From Kocuria sp. (GTDB taxonomy: Bacteria > Actinomycetota > Actinomycetes > Actinomycetales > Micrococcaceae), in contig NZ_JAUMTZ010000005.1 of assembly GCF_030530945.1 (NCBI RefSeq), forward strand, positions 97,684 to 153,575: 55,892 bases of DNA, written 5' to 3'. Numbering within the stretch: the first letter of the stretch is position 1; each line of letters opens with the position of its first letter. The position numbers were made by a program, and so were the translations under genes. Shown here one piece after another: positions 16,379-25,483 of this stretch. The notes beneath the pieces were generated by a model. That model ran no database searches, had not been told where the DNA came from, and saw only the letters and a program-made list of their open reading frames with translations.

Positions 16379-17582
16379 TCACGCCCACGAGCGCGGCGTT
16401 GAGCATGTTGGTGAGGAACCCTGCCAGCAGGGCGAAGAGACCCATCTGGGCCACGTCCCCGCGCCGGTCCGGTGCCAGGCCGCCGATCGAGCCGATCTGG
16501 ATGGCGATCGAGGAGAGGTTCGCGAAGCCGGCCAGTGCGAACGTGGTGATCAGCACCGACTGGGGGTCCAGGTGGGGGATCTCGGGACCGAACGCGGTGT
16601 AGCCCACGAACTCGTTGAGGATGGTCTTCTGGCCGATGAAGTTGCCCACCTGGGCGGCGTCCTGCCACGGCACACCGATGGCCCACGCCAGCGGCGCGAA
16701 GATGATCCCGAACAGTCCCTCCAGGGACCAGCCCTGGAAGCCGAACAGGGACCCGAACCATCCCAGCACCGCGGAGACCAGGGCGATCAGGGCGATGAAC
16801 GCGATCAGCAGGCAGCCCACGATCACGGCGATCCGGCCGCCGCTGAGGGCACCCGTGCCGATCGCGTCGATGAGGTTCTTGGACTCGGTGTCCCGCACCT
16901 TCAGCGCGTTCACGGAGGCCACGGACTTCTCGGTCTCGGGCATGAGCGCCTTGGCCACGAGCAGGGATCCGGGGGCGTTCATCACGGAGGCCGCCAACAA
17001 ATAGGGCAGCGGGGCGCCCAGCAGGGAGTAGCCCACCAGGGTGGACCCGGCCACGGCCGCGAAGCCGCCGGTCATGCACGCGAAAAGCTCCGAGCGGGTG
17101 AGCTTGCTGATGTAGGGCTTGATCATCGGGGGGGCCTCGCTCTGGCCCAGGAAGATCACGGTGGAGGCGAAGACGGACTCGATCTTGGAGGTGCCCATGA
17201 CCTTGTTGAGCGCGGTGCCCAGCACGTGCACGAACACCTGGATGACCCGCAGGTAGTACAGGGCGCCGATGAGCGCGCCCAGGAAGATGATCACGGGCAG
17301 CACGCTCAGCGCGAAGACGAACCCGTTGTTCTCGTTGAGCAGGCCCCCGAAGACGAACTTGGTGCCCTCCCCCGTGAACCCGATGAGCCCCTGGACCAGC
17401 CCGGAGAACCACTTCAGGGCCTCGAAGCCCGGACCCCACTTGAGGATCAGCAGGGCCACCCCCACCTGCAGGGCCAGCCCCACGGCCAGGGTGCGCCAGC
17501 GGATGGCCCGGCGGTGGCGCGAGAGCAGAACGATGGTGCCCAGGATGAGGACGACCCCCACCAGGCCCTGGAAACGGTCCAC
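16365..17582 (-). CDS. nupC: CNT-family concentrative nucleoside transporter
   Basis: Cation-coupled nucleoside uptake permease of 405 residues, the usual CNT length near 400. It starts VDRFQGLVGVVLILG and has about eight to ten membrane helices; conserved parts are GQSEAPPMIKPY near 171, LTRSELFACMTGGFA near 185 and LNEFVGYTAF near 320. The GTG at 17582 begins the family-like sequence; upstream codons are Arg/Pro-rich and lack similarity. It is divergent from deoA-deoC-mutase across a palindromic site, so uptake and breakdown of nucleosides are probably controlled together. A TATAGT -10 at 17649-17644 fits its promoter. Confidence 0.9.
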   Translation of the reverse strand: MDRFQGLVGVVLILGTIVLLSRHRRAIRWRTLAVGLALQVGVALLILKWGPGFEALKWFSGLVQGLIGFTGEGTKFVFGGLLNENNGFVFALSVLPVIIFLGALIGALYYLRVIQVFVHVLGTALNKVMGTSKIESVFASTVIFLGQSEAPPMIKPYISKLTRSELFACMTGGFAAVAGSTLVGYSLLGAPLPYLLAASVMNAPGSLLVAKALMPETEKSVASVNALKVRDTESKNLIDAIGTGALSGGRIAVIVGCLLIAFIALIALVSAVLGWFGSLFGFQGWSLEGLFGIIFAPLAWAIGVPWQDAAQVGNFIGQKTILNEFVGYTAFGPEIPHLDPQSVLITTFALAGFANLSSIAIQIGSIGGLAPDRRGDVAQMGLFALLAGFLTNMLNAALVGVIMGL

Positions 17583-17643
17583 GGTGACCCCAGCTTTCGA
17601 TTCCCGGTGCCCGGCAGAGGGCCGGGCACGAACACGTGTCAAG

Positions 17644-17681
17644 ACTATAGGGGACGGAATTTCCGTTCCGGCCCCTAGGAT
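17644..17681. promoter_or_regulatory. Divergent nupC/deoA promoters around a palindromic operator
   Basis: The inverted repeat ACGGAA/TTCCGT (17654-17659, 17661-17666) has one central T and is enclosed by TAGGGG/CCCCTA (17648-17653, 17672-17677). The nupC -10 TATAGT (minus strand, 17649-17644) and the deoA -10 TAGGAT (17676-17681) overlap its two ends. A repressor bound here would block both directions; its identity is unknown and no regulator gene lies nearby. Confidence 0.6.
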
Positions 17682-17753
17682 TGCCGGTGAGCCGTGGCGC
17701 GGGCGCAGGCCCCTCACCGCACGGCGCCGCAGCTACCCGAGGGAGTGAGCACA

Positions 17754-19049
17754 GTGGTCGAAGCGTTCGACGCCGTGGACGTGATCCGCATGAAGAGGGA
17801 CCGCGAGACGCTGTCCCCGGAGGCCATCGACTGGGTGGTGGACGCCTACACCCGGGGTGTGGTGGCGGACGAGCAGATGTCCGCGCTGGCCATGGCCATC
17901 TTCCTCAACGGGATGGACCGCGCGGAGATCTCCCGCTGGACGCAGGCCATGATCGACTCCGGCGAGCGCATGAACTTCGGGGCCCTCTCCCGCCCCACCG
18001 CGGACAAGCACTCCACCGGTGGCGTGGGGGACAAGATCACCCTGCCCCTGGCTCCGCTCGTGGCGTGCTTCGGGGTGGCCGTTCCTCAGCTGTCGGGCCG
18101 CGGTCTGGGACACACCGGGGGGACGCTGGACAAGATGGAGGCCATCCCCGGCTGGCGGGCGGAGCTGTCGAACGAGCGGATGATGGAGGTCCTGGACACC
18201 GTGGGCGCCGTGATCTGCGCGGCCGGCAGCGGCCTGGCCCCGGCGGACAAGAAGCTCTACGCGCTGCGGGACACCACCTCCACCGTGGAGTGCATCCCCC
18301 TGATCGCCTCCTCGATCATGTCCAAGAAGATCGCGGAGGGCACCGGCGCCCTGGTGCTGGACGTGAAGACCGGCCCGGGCGCGTTCATGAAGTCCGAGGC
18401 GGACGCCCGTGAGCTCGCGCGCACCATGGTGGACCTCGGCCGGGACCACGGCGTGGACACCGTCGCCCTGCTCACGGACATGTCCCGCCCGCTGGGGCGC
18501 ACCGTGGGCAACGCCCTGGAGGTGCGCGAGTCGGTGGAGGTGCTCGCGGGAGGCGGCCCGGGCGACGTCGTGCGGCTGACCGTGGCGCTCGCGCAGGAGA
18601 TGCTTGCCGCCGCGGGTGTGCACGACGCGGACGTGGAGGCGGCGCTGCAGGACGGGCGCGCCATGGACACGTGGAAGAGGATGGTGGCCGCCCAGGGCGG
18701 GGACCCCGAGGCCCCGCTGCCCTCGGCCGCGCACACGCAGGACGTGCTCGCGGAGACGGAGGGCGTGCTCACGGAGCTGGACGCGATGTCCGTGGGGGTG
18801 GCGTCCTGGCGCCTCGGCGCGGGCCGCGCCCGCCAGGGGGACCCCGTCCAGGCCGGTGCCGGCGTGGAGATCCACGCCGTGCCCGGGGAGCGCGTGACCC
18901 GCGGTCAGAAGCTCTTCACCCTGCACACGGACACCCCCGAGCGCTTCGACCGTGCGCTGGAGTCCCTCGCCGGTGGCGCCACGATCGACCCGGACGCCGC
19001 GGACGGCACCGGTGCCCGCGAGGACGTGGTTCTGGACCGCATCGCCTGA
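17754..19049 (+). CDS. deoA: Thymidine phosphorylase
   Basis: Splits thymidine (and related pyrimidine nucleosides) with phosphate into base and 2-deoxyribose-1-phosphate. The 431-residue protein shows the family order: FDAVDVIRMKRD at the start, KHSTGGVGDK near 84 (phosphate loop), SGRGLGHTGGTLDKMEAIPG near 112, and a C-terminal domain with GAGVEIHAVPGE. The GTG at 17754 is preferred because GAGGGAG lies about seven bases before it and homologues begin near this point; a GTG at 17745 is too close to that site. deoC follows after 100 bases that include a small GC hairpin, and the next mutase overlaps deoC, so the three form one catabolic operon. Confidence 0.93.
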   Translation: MVEAFDAVDVIRMKRDRETLSPEAIDWVVDAYTRGVVADEQMSALAMAIFLNGMDRAEISRWTQAMIDSGERMNFGALSRPTADKHSTGGVGDKITLPLAPLVACFGVAVPQLSGRGLGHTGGTLDKMEAIPGWRAELSNERMMEVLDTVGAVICAAGSGLAPADKKLYALRDTTSTVECIPLIASSIMSKKIAEGTGALVLDVKTGPGAFMKSEADARELARTMVDLGRDHGVDTVALLTDMSRPLGRTVGNALEVRESVEVLAGGGPGDVVRLTVALAQEMLAAAGVHDADVEAALQDGRAMDTWKRMVAAQGGDPEAPLPSAAHTQDVLAETEGVLTELDAMSVGVASWRLGAGRARQGDPVQAGAGVEIHAVPGERVTRGQKLFTLHTDTPERFDRALESLAGGATIDPDAADGTGAREDVVLDRIA

Positions 19050-19054
19050 GCACC

Positions 19055-19075
19055 GCCGTCGCACCCCGCGACGGC
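19055..19075 (+). repeat. Small hairpin between deoA and deoC
   Basis: GCCGTCGC/GCGACGGC arms of eight bases with loop ACCCC, six bases after the deoA stop. There is no T tract, so it may stabilise the deoA 3' end or weaken read-through rather than end transcription. Confidence 0.4.
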
Positions 19076-19149
19076 GCCGGCCCACGCCGTCACATCCCGC
19101 CCCGCCACCGGCCCGTGCCGTGGCACCCCCGAACCCCGAGGAGAACCCC

Positions 19150-19806
19150 ATGACCACCCGCTCAGAACTTGCCGCCATGGTGGACCACACCCTGCTCAAG
19201 CCCGAGGCCACCGCGGAGCAGGTCGCGGACCTCGCCCGAGAGGCGTCGCAGCTGGGCACGTACTCCATCTGCGTCTCGCCCTCCCTGCTGGACGTGGAGT
19301 TGCCCGAAGGGGTCAAACTGGCCACCGTGTGCGGCTTCCCGTCCGGCGCCCACCCGTCCGAGGTCAAGGCCGTGGAGGCCGCGGACTCCGTGGCCCGCGG
19401 TGCGGACGAGGTGGACATGGTCGTCAACCTGGGTCTGGCCGCTGCCGGGGACTGGGACGGTGTGCGGGAGGACATCGAGTCCGTGCGCGCGGCCTGCCCC
19501 GCCCCCACCGTGCTCAAGGTGATCATCGAGTCCGCGGCACTGGATCGCGAGCAGATCGTGGCCGCCTGCCGCGCCGCGGAGGCCGCCGGGGCGGACTTCG
19601 TGAAGACCTCCACCGGCTTCCACCCCGCGGGCGGCGCGAGCGTGGACGCGGTGCGGCTCATGGCCGAGACCGTGGGGGACCGTCTGGGCGTGAAGGCCTC
19701 CGGCGGCATCCGCACCACCGAGGCGGCCCTGGCGATGGTCGAGGCCGGGGCCACCCGCCTCGGGCTCTCGGGCACGCGCGCCGTCCTGGAGGGGCTGAGC
19801 TCCTGA
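19150..19806 (+). CDS. deoC: Deoxyribose-phosphate aldolase
   Basis: Class I aldolase that cleaves 2-deoxyribose-5-phosphate to acetaldehyde and glyceraldehyde-3-phosphate. The 218-residue TIM barrel contains DHTLLKPEAT (12-21), CGFPSG (61-66), DEVDMVVN with the proton-relay Asp near 89, the Schiff-base lysine Lys152 in FVKTSTGF, and a second lysine in VKASGGI near 184. The ATG at 19150 has GAGGAG seven bases upstream. Its stop codon shares one base with the ATG of the phosphosugar mutase, so the two are translationally coupled. It completes the breakdown of deoxynucleosides started by DeoA. Confidence 0.95.
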   Translation: MTTRSELAAMVDHTLLKPEATAEQVADLAREASQLGTYSICVSPSLLDVELPEGVKLATVCGFPSGAHPSEVKAVEAADSVARGADEVDMVVNLGLAAAGDWDGVREDIESVRAACPAPTVLKVIIESAALDREQIVAACRAAEAAGADFVKTSTGFHPAGGASVDAVRLMAETVGDRLGVKASGGIRTTEAALAMVEAGATRLGLSGTRAVLEGLSS

Positions 19807-21509
19807 TGAGCGAGCAGCTGTTCACCGCAGCACGGCGGTGGATCGAGCACGACCCCGATCCCGCCACCCGTGAGGAGCTCACCACCCTGCTGGCCGCCGC
19901 GCGCGGCGGTGATGCCGCAGCGCTCGGGGAGCTCGGGTCCCGCTTCAGCGGACCCCTCGTGTTCGGCACCGCCGGGCTGCGCGCCGCGGTGGGGGCGGGC
20001 GAGTCCCGCATGAACCGCGCCGTCGTGATCCGCGCGAGCGCCGGGCTGGCCGCGTTCCTCGTGGACCGGGTGGGCTCCGAGCCGCTCGTGGTGGTGGGCT
20101 GCGACGCCCGCCACGGCTCCGAGGACTTCGCCGCGGACGCCGCCGCGGTGTTCGCCGCGGCCGGCTGCCGGGCCGTGCGGCTGCCCGCGCAGCTGCCCAC
20201 CCCGCTCGTGGCCTACGCCGTGCGAGCCCTCGGCGCGGACGCCGGCGTGATGGTCACAGCCTCCCACAACCCGCCCGCGGACAACGGCTACAAGGTCTAC
20301 CTCGGCGGCCGCGCGGTCTCCGGGGACGACGAGCGCGGCGTCCAGATCGTGCCGCCGGACGACGCCCGGATCGCCGAGCGCATCGCCGCGGCACCCCCCG
20401 CGGACGAGGTGCCGCGCTCGCCGTCCGCGGTGGGCGACGTCGACGCCGCCCTGGTCACCGACTACGTGCGCCGCGCCGCGTCCCTGCGGGCCCCCGGGAC
20501 CACCTGGCAGGACGCGTCGATCGCCCTCACACCCATGCACGGTGTGGGACTCGGCACGGCGCTGCGGGTCCTGGATGAGGCCGGGTTCTCCCGGGTGGCC
20601 GTGGTGGCCGAGCAGGCGGAGCCGGATCCGGACTTCCCCACCGTGGCCTTCCCCAACCCCGAGGAGCCGGGGGCCGTTGACCTGCTCCTGGCGCTGGCCG
20701 CGCGCGAGGACGCGGACGTGGCGATCGCCCTGGACCCGGACGCGGACCGCTGCGCCGTGGCCATCCCCACGGGGGACGGCACGGGGGATCCTGCCGTGGA
20801 CTGGCGGCGCCTCAGCGGCGACGAGCTCGGTGCCCTGCTGGGCGAGGACGCCGCCGCGGACCCGGACCGGGCAGGGGACACCCTCGCGTGCTCGATCGTC
20901 TCCGGGCGGCTGCTCGGGCGGATCGCAGCGCACCACGGGCTCTCGTTCCGGCAGACCCTCACCGGCTTCAAGTGGATCGCCCGCACTCCCGGACTGCGCT
21001 TCGGGTACGAGGAGGCCATCGGCTACTGCACGGACCCCGCCGCAGTGCGTGACAAGGACGGCATCTCTACCGCGGTCCGTGTGGCCTCCCTCGTGGCGTC
21101 GCTCAAGGCCCGCGGTCACACCGTGCAGGACGAGCTGGACCGGCTCGCGCGCGTGCACGGGCTCTACGCCACGGCGCCGCTGACGTTCAGGGTGGCGGAC
21201 CTGTCGCTGATAGGCCGCGGCATGCAGCGCCTGCGGGAGAACCCGCCGCGGCAGCTCGCGGGCTCACCGGTCGCGGAGTTCGTGGACCTCTCCGAGGGCG
21301 GGCCCGAGATGCTCCCCACCGAGGGCGTCCTGCTGCGCACCGAGGCGGACGACCGTGTGATCGTGCGTCCCTCCGGCACGGAGCCCAAGCTCAAGTGCTA
21401 CCTGGAGGTCGTGCTGCCCGTGCTCGACGACGCCGAGGTCCCGCGCGCCGAGGCCGCCGAGCGGCTCGAGCGGATCAGCGCGGAGCTGCGGGAGGTCGTG
21501 GGACTCTGA
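19806..21509 (+). CDS. Phosphosugar mutase (phosphomannomutase/phosphopentomutase type)
   Basis: Alpha-D-phosphohexomutase superfamily enzyme of 567 residues. The phosphoserine loop is VMVTASHNPP with Ser153, the metal loop is DPDADR near 308, and the C-terminal phosphate-binding loop is RPSGTEPKLK near 520. It is often named phosphomannomutase. Because it is coupled by a one-base TGATG overlap to deoC and lies behind deoA, the likely task here is interconversion of (deoxy)ribose-1- and -5-phosphate, filling the DeoB role that many actinobacteria lack; this is inference from context. A strong hairpin lies 38 bases after the stop. Confidence 0.88.
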   Translation: MSEQLFTAARRWIEHDPDPATREELTTLLAAARGGDAAALGELGSRFSGPLVFGTAGLRAAVGAGESRMNRAVVIRASAGLAAFLVDRVGSEPLVVVGCDARHGSEDFAADAAAVFAAAGCRAVRLPAQLPTPLVAYAVRALGADAGVMVTASHNPPADNGYKVYLGGRAVSGDDERGVQIVPPDDARIAERIAAAPPADEVPRSPSAVGDVDAALVTDYVRRAASLRAPGTTWQDASIALTPMHGVGLGTALRVLDEAGFSRVAVVAEQAEPDPDFPTVAFPNPEEPGAVDLLLALAAREDADVAIALDPDADRCAVAIPTGDGTGDPAVDWRRLSGDELGALLGEDAAADPDRAGDTLACSIVSGRLLGRIAAHHGLSFRQTLTGFKWIARTPGLRFGYEEAIGYCTDPAAVRDKDGISTAVRVASLVASLKARGHTVQDELDRLARVHGLYATAPLTFRVADLSLIGRGMQRLRENPPRQLAGSPVAEFVDLSEGGPEMLPTEGVLLRTEADDRVIVRPSGTEPKLKCYLEVVLPVLDDAEVPRAEAAERLERISAELREVVGL

Positions 21510-21547
21510 GCCCAGCTCCACGGTGCAGTGGGGCAGACCGGCCCCGT

Positions 21548-21593
21548 GAAAGAGCCCCCGTCGCCTGACGTTCCAGGCAACGGGGGCTCTTTC
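21548..21593. terminator. Bidirectional terminator between the deo operon and tRNA-Ser(UGA)
   Basis: Perfect 14-base arms 21548-21561 and 21580-21593 with A-rich and T-rich outer ends, and an inner GCCTG/CAGGC stem in the loop. The A/T ends on both sides allow use in both directions: for the mutase gene and for the tRNA, whose 3' end lies six bases away. Confidence 0.85.
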
Positions 21594-21598
21594 CTCTG

Positions 21599-21686
21599 CG
21601 GAAGGTAAGGGATTTGAACCCTTGGCACGGGGTTACCGCGCACTGGTTTTCAAGACCAGCTCCTTAGGCCGCTCGGACAACCTTCC
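21599..21686 (-). tRNA. tRNA-Ser (anticodon UGA)
   Basis: An 88-base class II tRNA on the minus strand. Acceptor arms GGAAGGT/ACCTTCC pair fully, the anticodon stem CTGGT/ACCAG encloses loop CTTGAAA (TGA at 21652-21650), a long variable arm follows, and the T-loop is TTCAAAT. CCA is not encoded. Confidence 0.96.
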
Positions 21687-22038
21687 TCTGCTCGCCTCGG
21701 GATCCGCCCGGCACGAACGACTCGCCATTATTCCACGCCCCGCGCGCGGCGTGCCACTGCGCACCCGGGCACGACGCCGCCGTCCCCGCGTGCCGCGCAC
21801 CCGCCACTCCGGTGATCGGGGCCCGCCCGACCCTGCGGGACAACCCCTCCTGGTTGCGATCAGGCTCCGTGTGTCCCATGGTGGCTGGCCCACCCACGCG
21901 TCCCACGGATGCCGAAGGGCTCCCCGACCGGGAGGCGCGGGTGTCCGCGGAGCGGGAACAGCGGCGTCGTCCGCTGGCACTGCCGCGGCACCCGGCGGGA
22001 GGATGGGGCCACCAGTCGACGAGTGGAAGGAAAATCCC
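21687..22038. other. Intergenic stretch before the quinone oxidoreductase
   Basis: About 350 bases between the divergent tRNA-Ser and the oxidoreductase gene. A short AT-rich patch with GAATAAT on the minus strand near 21728-21734 could belong to the tRNA promoter. I see no gene, repeat or strong hairpin in the rest. Confidence 0.5.
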
Positions 22039-23022
22039 ATGCGCGCAGTGCGTGACCTGGAATCCGGCGGACCGGAGGTCCTGAGGGTGAGTGACGTCCC
22101 GGAGCCGGAGCTCACGGCGGACGGGGTGCTGATCGCCGTGACCGCAGCGGGCCTGAACCGGGCGGACGTCCTGCAGCGGGAGGGCAACTACCCGGTGCCC
22201 CCGGGCGCCACGGACGTCTTCGGGCTGGAGGTCTCTGGAACGGTGCTGGAGCTGGGGAAGGACGTCCCGGAGGATGCCGGGCTGGCCGTGGGCGATCCCG
22301 TGGTGGCCCTGCTGGACTCCGGGGGGTACACCGAGCGCGTGGTGGCCCCGTGGCGGCAGGTGCTTCCGCTGCCCGAGGGTGTGGACCCGGTGGCGGCGGC
22401 GGGGCTGCCGGAGGTGGCGGCGACCGTGTTCTCCAACGTGTTCATGGCGGCCGCGGCACGCGAGGGGGAGACCCTGCTCGTGCACGGTGGCGCCGGGGGC
22501 ATCGGAACGCACGCCATCCAGGTGGCCGTGGCGCTGGGTCTCACGGTGGTCGCCACGGTGGGCAGTGACGAGAAGGCCCGCGTGGTGCGCGAGCTGGGGG
22601 CCACCGCCGTCAACTACCGGAGCGAGGACTTCGTGGGGCGCGTCCACGAGCTCACGGGCGGGCGGGGAGCAGACGTGATCCTGGACGTGGTGGGGGCCAG
22701 GTACCTGGACCCCAACCTGCGGGCCGTGGCCACCAACGGGCGGATCGTGATCATCGGCATGCAGGGCGGCGCCACGGGGGAGCTGAACGTGGGGCGGCTG
22801 CTGCAGAAGCGGGCCGCCGTGATCGGCACGACCCTCCGGGCCCGCTCCGCGGACGAGAAGGCCACCATCATGGCCGCGGTGCGCGAGTACGTGTGGCCCC
22901 TGCTGGTCTCGGGGCAGGTGCGGCCGCTGGTCTCCCGCGCGTTCCCCCTGGACCGGGTGCGGGAGGCGCACGAGTACTTCGACGGCGGCTCCCACGTGGG
23001 GAAGGTGCTGCTGACCGTGTGA
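22039..23022 (+). CDS. NAD(P)H:quinone oxidoreductase, MDR superfamily
   Basis: Zinc-free medium-chain dehydrogenase of 327 residues, likely reducing quinones with NADPH. It has the QOR-like opening MRAVRDLESGGPEVLRV, GLNRADVLQREGNYPVPPG (near 38-56) and the cofactor loop VHGGAGGIGTHAIQ near 149. The cysteine and histidine ligands of zinc alcohol dehydrogenases are missing, as expected. The ATG at 22039 has GGAAGGA about seven bases upstream. It stands alone; natural substrate is not known. Confidence 0.9.
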   Translation: MRAVRDLESGGPEVLRVSDVPEPELTADGVLIAVTAAGLNRADVLQREGNYPVPPGATDVFGLEVSGTVLELGKDVPEDAGLAVGDPVVALLDSGGYTERVVAPWRQVLPLPEGVDPVAAAGLPEVAATVFSNVFMAAAAREGETLLVHGGAGGIGTHAIQVAVALGLTVVATVGSDEKARVVRELGATAVNYRSEDFVGRVHELTGGRGADVILDVVGARYLDPNLRAVATNGRIVIIGMQGGATGELNVGRLLQKRAAVIGTTLRARSADEKATIMAAVREYVWPLLVSGQVRPLVSRAFPLDRVREAHEYFDGGSHVGKVLLTV

Positions 23023-23119
23023 CCGGCGCCGTGCCGGGCAGTGCCGGACCGGCCGGGCCCAGGTCCGGCCGGGTCCCGCTCCGTGGTGCGCCGTAGGGCT
23101 CGCGCGTCCGCTGTGCGTG

Positions 23120-23139
23120 TGAGAGCGCTCGCATAGGGT
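23120..23139 (+). promoter_or_regulatory. LacI-type operator next to the cstA -10 box
   Basis: TGAGAGCGCTCGCA at 23120-23133 fits the LacI-family pattern TGNNAGCGCTNNCA exactly. It directly abuts TAGGGT (23134-23139), a good -10 box. A bound repressor would occlude the promoter. If transcription starts near 23146, the ATG at 23141 cannot be used, which supports the cstA start at 23198. Confidence 0.55.
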
Positions 23140-23197
23140 TATGGGTGCAATCACACGCGCCTCGGGGCGCGTCGGCACGAGCCTCGGAGCCTTCCCC

Positions 23198-25483
23198 ATG
23201 AGCACCACGCACCACCCGCCGGCGGACGCACCCGGTCCCACCGACCGGAACCGGCGGAACCTTCCGCCCAACCACGTGGACCCGGAGGTCCTGGACCGGG
23301 AGCAGACCCGGTGGACCCCGTGGCGGATCGCCCTGTGGGCGGGCATCGCCCTGCTGGGCGGCGTGGCGTGGGTGATGATCGCCTTCGCACGCGGCGAGTC
23401 GGTGAACGCCGTCTGGTTCGTGTTCGCCGCGGTGTGCAGCTACTTCATCGCCTACCGGTTCTACGCCAAGTTCGTCGAGCTGAAGCTGACCCGCCCGGAC
23501 GACCGGCGGGCCACCCCGGCCGAGTACCGCGCCAACGGCAAGGACTACGTGCCCACGGACCGGCGGGTCCTCTACGGCCACCACTTCGCGGCCATCGCGG
23601 GTGCCGGTCCGCTGGTGGGCCCCGTGCTGGCGGCGCAGATGGGCTACCTGCCCGGGACCATCTGGATCATCGTGGGTGTGATCCTGGCCGGTGCGGTGCA
23701 GGACTACCTGGTGCTGTTCTTCTCCATGCGCCGTGGCGGCCGGTCCCTGGGACAGATGGCCCGTGAGGAGCTGGGTGTGGTGGGCGGCTACGCCGCGATC
23801 GTGGCCACCCTGACCATCATGGTGATCATCGTGGCCATCCTCGCGCTGGTGGTGGTCAACTCGCTCGGCGAGTCGCCGTGGGGTGTGTTCTCGGTGGGGA
23901 TGACCATCCCCATCGCCCTGTTCATGGGTGTGTACCTGCGCTACCTGCGCCCGGGCAAGGTCATGGAGGTCTCGGTCATCGGCTTCGTGCTGCTCATGGC
24001 CGCCATCGTGGGCGGCGGCTGGGTGGCGGACACCGAGCTCGGCGTCCAGCTGTTCACCCTGGACCGCGTGACGCTCGCGTGGTGCGTGATCGGCTACGGC
24101 TTCGTGGCCGCCGTGCTGCCCGTGTGGCTGCTGCTCTCCCCCCGGGACTACCTCTCCACGTTCATGAAGGTGGGCACCATCGTGCTGCTCGCCGCCGCGA
24201 TCGTGGTGGTGCGCCCGGAGATCACCGTTCCCGCGGTCAGCGAGTTCGCGGGCCGCACGGACGGCCCCGCGTTCACCGGCTCCCTGTTCCCGTTCCTCTT
24301 CGTGACCATCGCATGCGGCGCGCTCTCCGGCTTCCACGCGCTGATCGCCTCGGGCACCACTCCCAAGATGATCGAGAAGGAGCGTCAGGCGCGGTTCATC
24401 GGCTACGGCGGCATGCTCATGGAGTCCTTCGTGGCCATCATGGCGCTCGTGGCGGCCGTCTCGATCGACCGCGGCATCTACTTCGCAATGAACGCATCCC
24501 CCGCGGCCACCATGGGAACCGTGGAGGGCGCGGCCGCGTTCGTGAACTCCCTGGGCCTCTCCGGGGTGCACGTGACCCCCGAGCTGCTGCAGGGCACCGC
24601 GGCCGCCGTGGGGGAGGAGAGCATCGTCTCCCGCACCGGCGGGGCGCCCACCCTGGCGGTGGGGCTCTCGCACATCATGGGCCAGTGGTTCGGCGGCCCC
24701 GCCATGACGAGCTTCTGGTACCACTTCGCCATCATGTTCGAGGCCCTGTTCATCCTCACCGCCGTGGACGCCGGCACCCGCGTGGCCCGGTTCATGCTCA
24801 CGGACACACTGGGCAACTTCTTCCCGCGCTTCCGGGATGCCAACTGGCGCGCCGGCGCGTGGCTGACCACCGCCGTGATGGTGGCCGGGTGGGGAGCCAT
24901 CCTCATCCTGGGCGTCACGGACCCGCTGGGCGGGATCAACACGTTCTACCCGCTGTTCGGCATCGCCAACCAGCTCCTGGCCGCCATCGGTCTCGCCGTG
25001 TGCCTGGCGATCGCCGCGAACCTGGGCCGGTTCCGGTACCTGTGGATCATCCTGCTCCCACTCGCGTTCGACGTGGCCGTCACGGTCACCGGCTCCTGGC
25101 AGAAGATCTTCTCCTCGAACCCCAAGGTGGGGTACTGGGCCAGTCACAATGCGTTCAAGGACGCCCTGGCGCAGGGGAGGACGAGCTTCGGCACCGCCAA
25201 GACACCGGAGGCCATGGAGGCCGTGGTGCGCAACACCTTCGTCCAGGGCACGCTGTCCGTGCTGTTCGTGGTGCTCACCGTGGTGGTGGTGGTCATGGCC
25301 CTCGTGGAGACAGTCAGGGTGCTGCGGGGCGGGCAGCGGCGCAGCCACGAGGACCCCGTTGTGGAGTCCCGGTTCTACGCGCCCTCCGGTCTCGTGGCCA
25401 CGCCCTCGGAGAAGGCGCTCGCCGAGCAGTGGGCTCAGCTGCCGCTCGAGCAGCGCACCCCCACGGGCGGGGGGCACCACTGA
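23198..25483 (+). CDS. cstA: CstA-family peptide/pyruvate transporter (carbon starvation protein A)
   Basis: Polytopic membrane protein of 761 residues with about 16-18 helices. It carries the family signatures YGHHFAAIAGAGPLVGPVLAAQMGYLPG near 130 and, further on, CGALSGFHALIASGTTPK near 370. Members import peptides or pyruvate when carbon is short. The ATG at 23198 has GGAG eight bases upstream; an earlier ATG at 23141 lies before the likely transcription start. Its stop overlaps the ATG of the small partner gene by one base. A LacI-type operator at the promoter suggests carbon-dependent control, which fits the role but remains inference. Confidence 0.93.
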   Translation: MSTTHHPPADAPGPTDRNRRNLPPNHVDPEVLDREQTRWTPWRIALWAGIALLGGVAWVMIAFARGESVNAVWFVFAAVCSYFIAYRFYAKFVELKLTRPDDRRATPAEYRANGKDYVPTDRRVLYGHHFAAIAGAGPLVGPVLAAQMGYLPGTIWIIVGVILAGAVQDYLVLFFSMRRGGRSLGQMAREELGVVGGYAAIVATLTIMVIIVAILALVVVNSLGESPWGVFSVGMTIPIALFMGVYLRYLRPGKVMEVSVIGFVLLMAAIVGGGWVADTELGVQLFTLDRVTLAWCVIGYGFVAAVLPVWLLLSPRDYLSTFMKVGTIVLLAAAIVVVRPEITVPAVSEFAGRTDGPAFTGSLFPFLFVTIACGALSGFHALIASGTTPKMIEKERQARFIGYGGMLMESFVAIMALVAAVSIDRGIYFAMNASPAATMGTVEGAAAFVNSLGLSGVHVTPELLQGTAAAVGEESIVSRTGGAPTLAVGLSHIMGQWFGGPAMTSFWYHFAIMFEALFILTAVDAGTRVARFMLTDTLGNFFPRFRDANWRAGAWLTTAVMVAGWGAILILGVTDPLGGINTFYPLFGIANQLLAAIGLAVCLAIAANLGRFRYLWIILLPLAFDVAVTVTGSWQKIFSSNPKVGYWASHNAFKDALAQGRTSFGTAKTPEAMEAVVRNTFVQGTLSVLFVVLTVVVVVMALVETVRVLRGGQRRSHEDPVVESRFYAPSGLVATPSEKALAEQWAQLPLEQRTPTGGGHH

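Noticed and set aside
17733..21158. A 1141-codon open frame on the minus strand opposite deoA, deoC and the phosphosugar mutase
   Set aside because: It is the antisense shadow of three well-supported genes; its translation is low-complexity His/Gly/Arg sequence with no family motifs, as expected in high-GC DNA.
23141..23197. Upstream ATG 23141 as the cstA start
   Set aside because: It lies only two bases after the -10 box, before the likely transcription start; the ATG at 23198 has a GGAG site.
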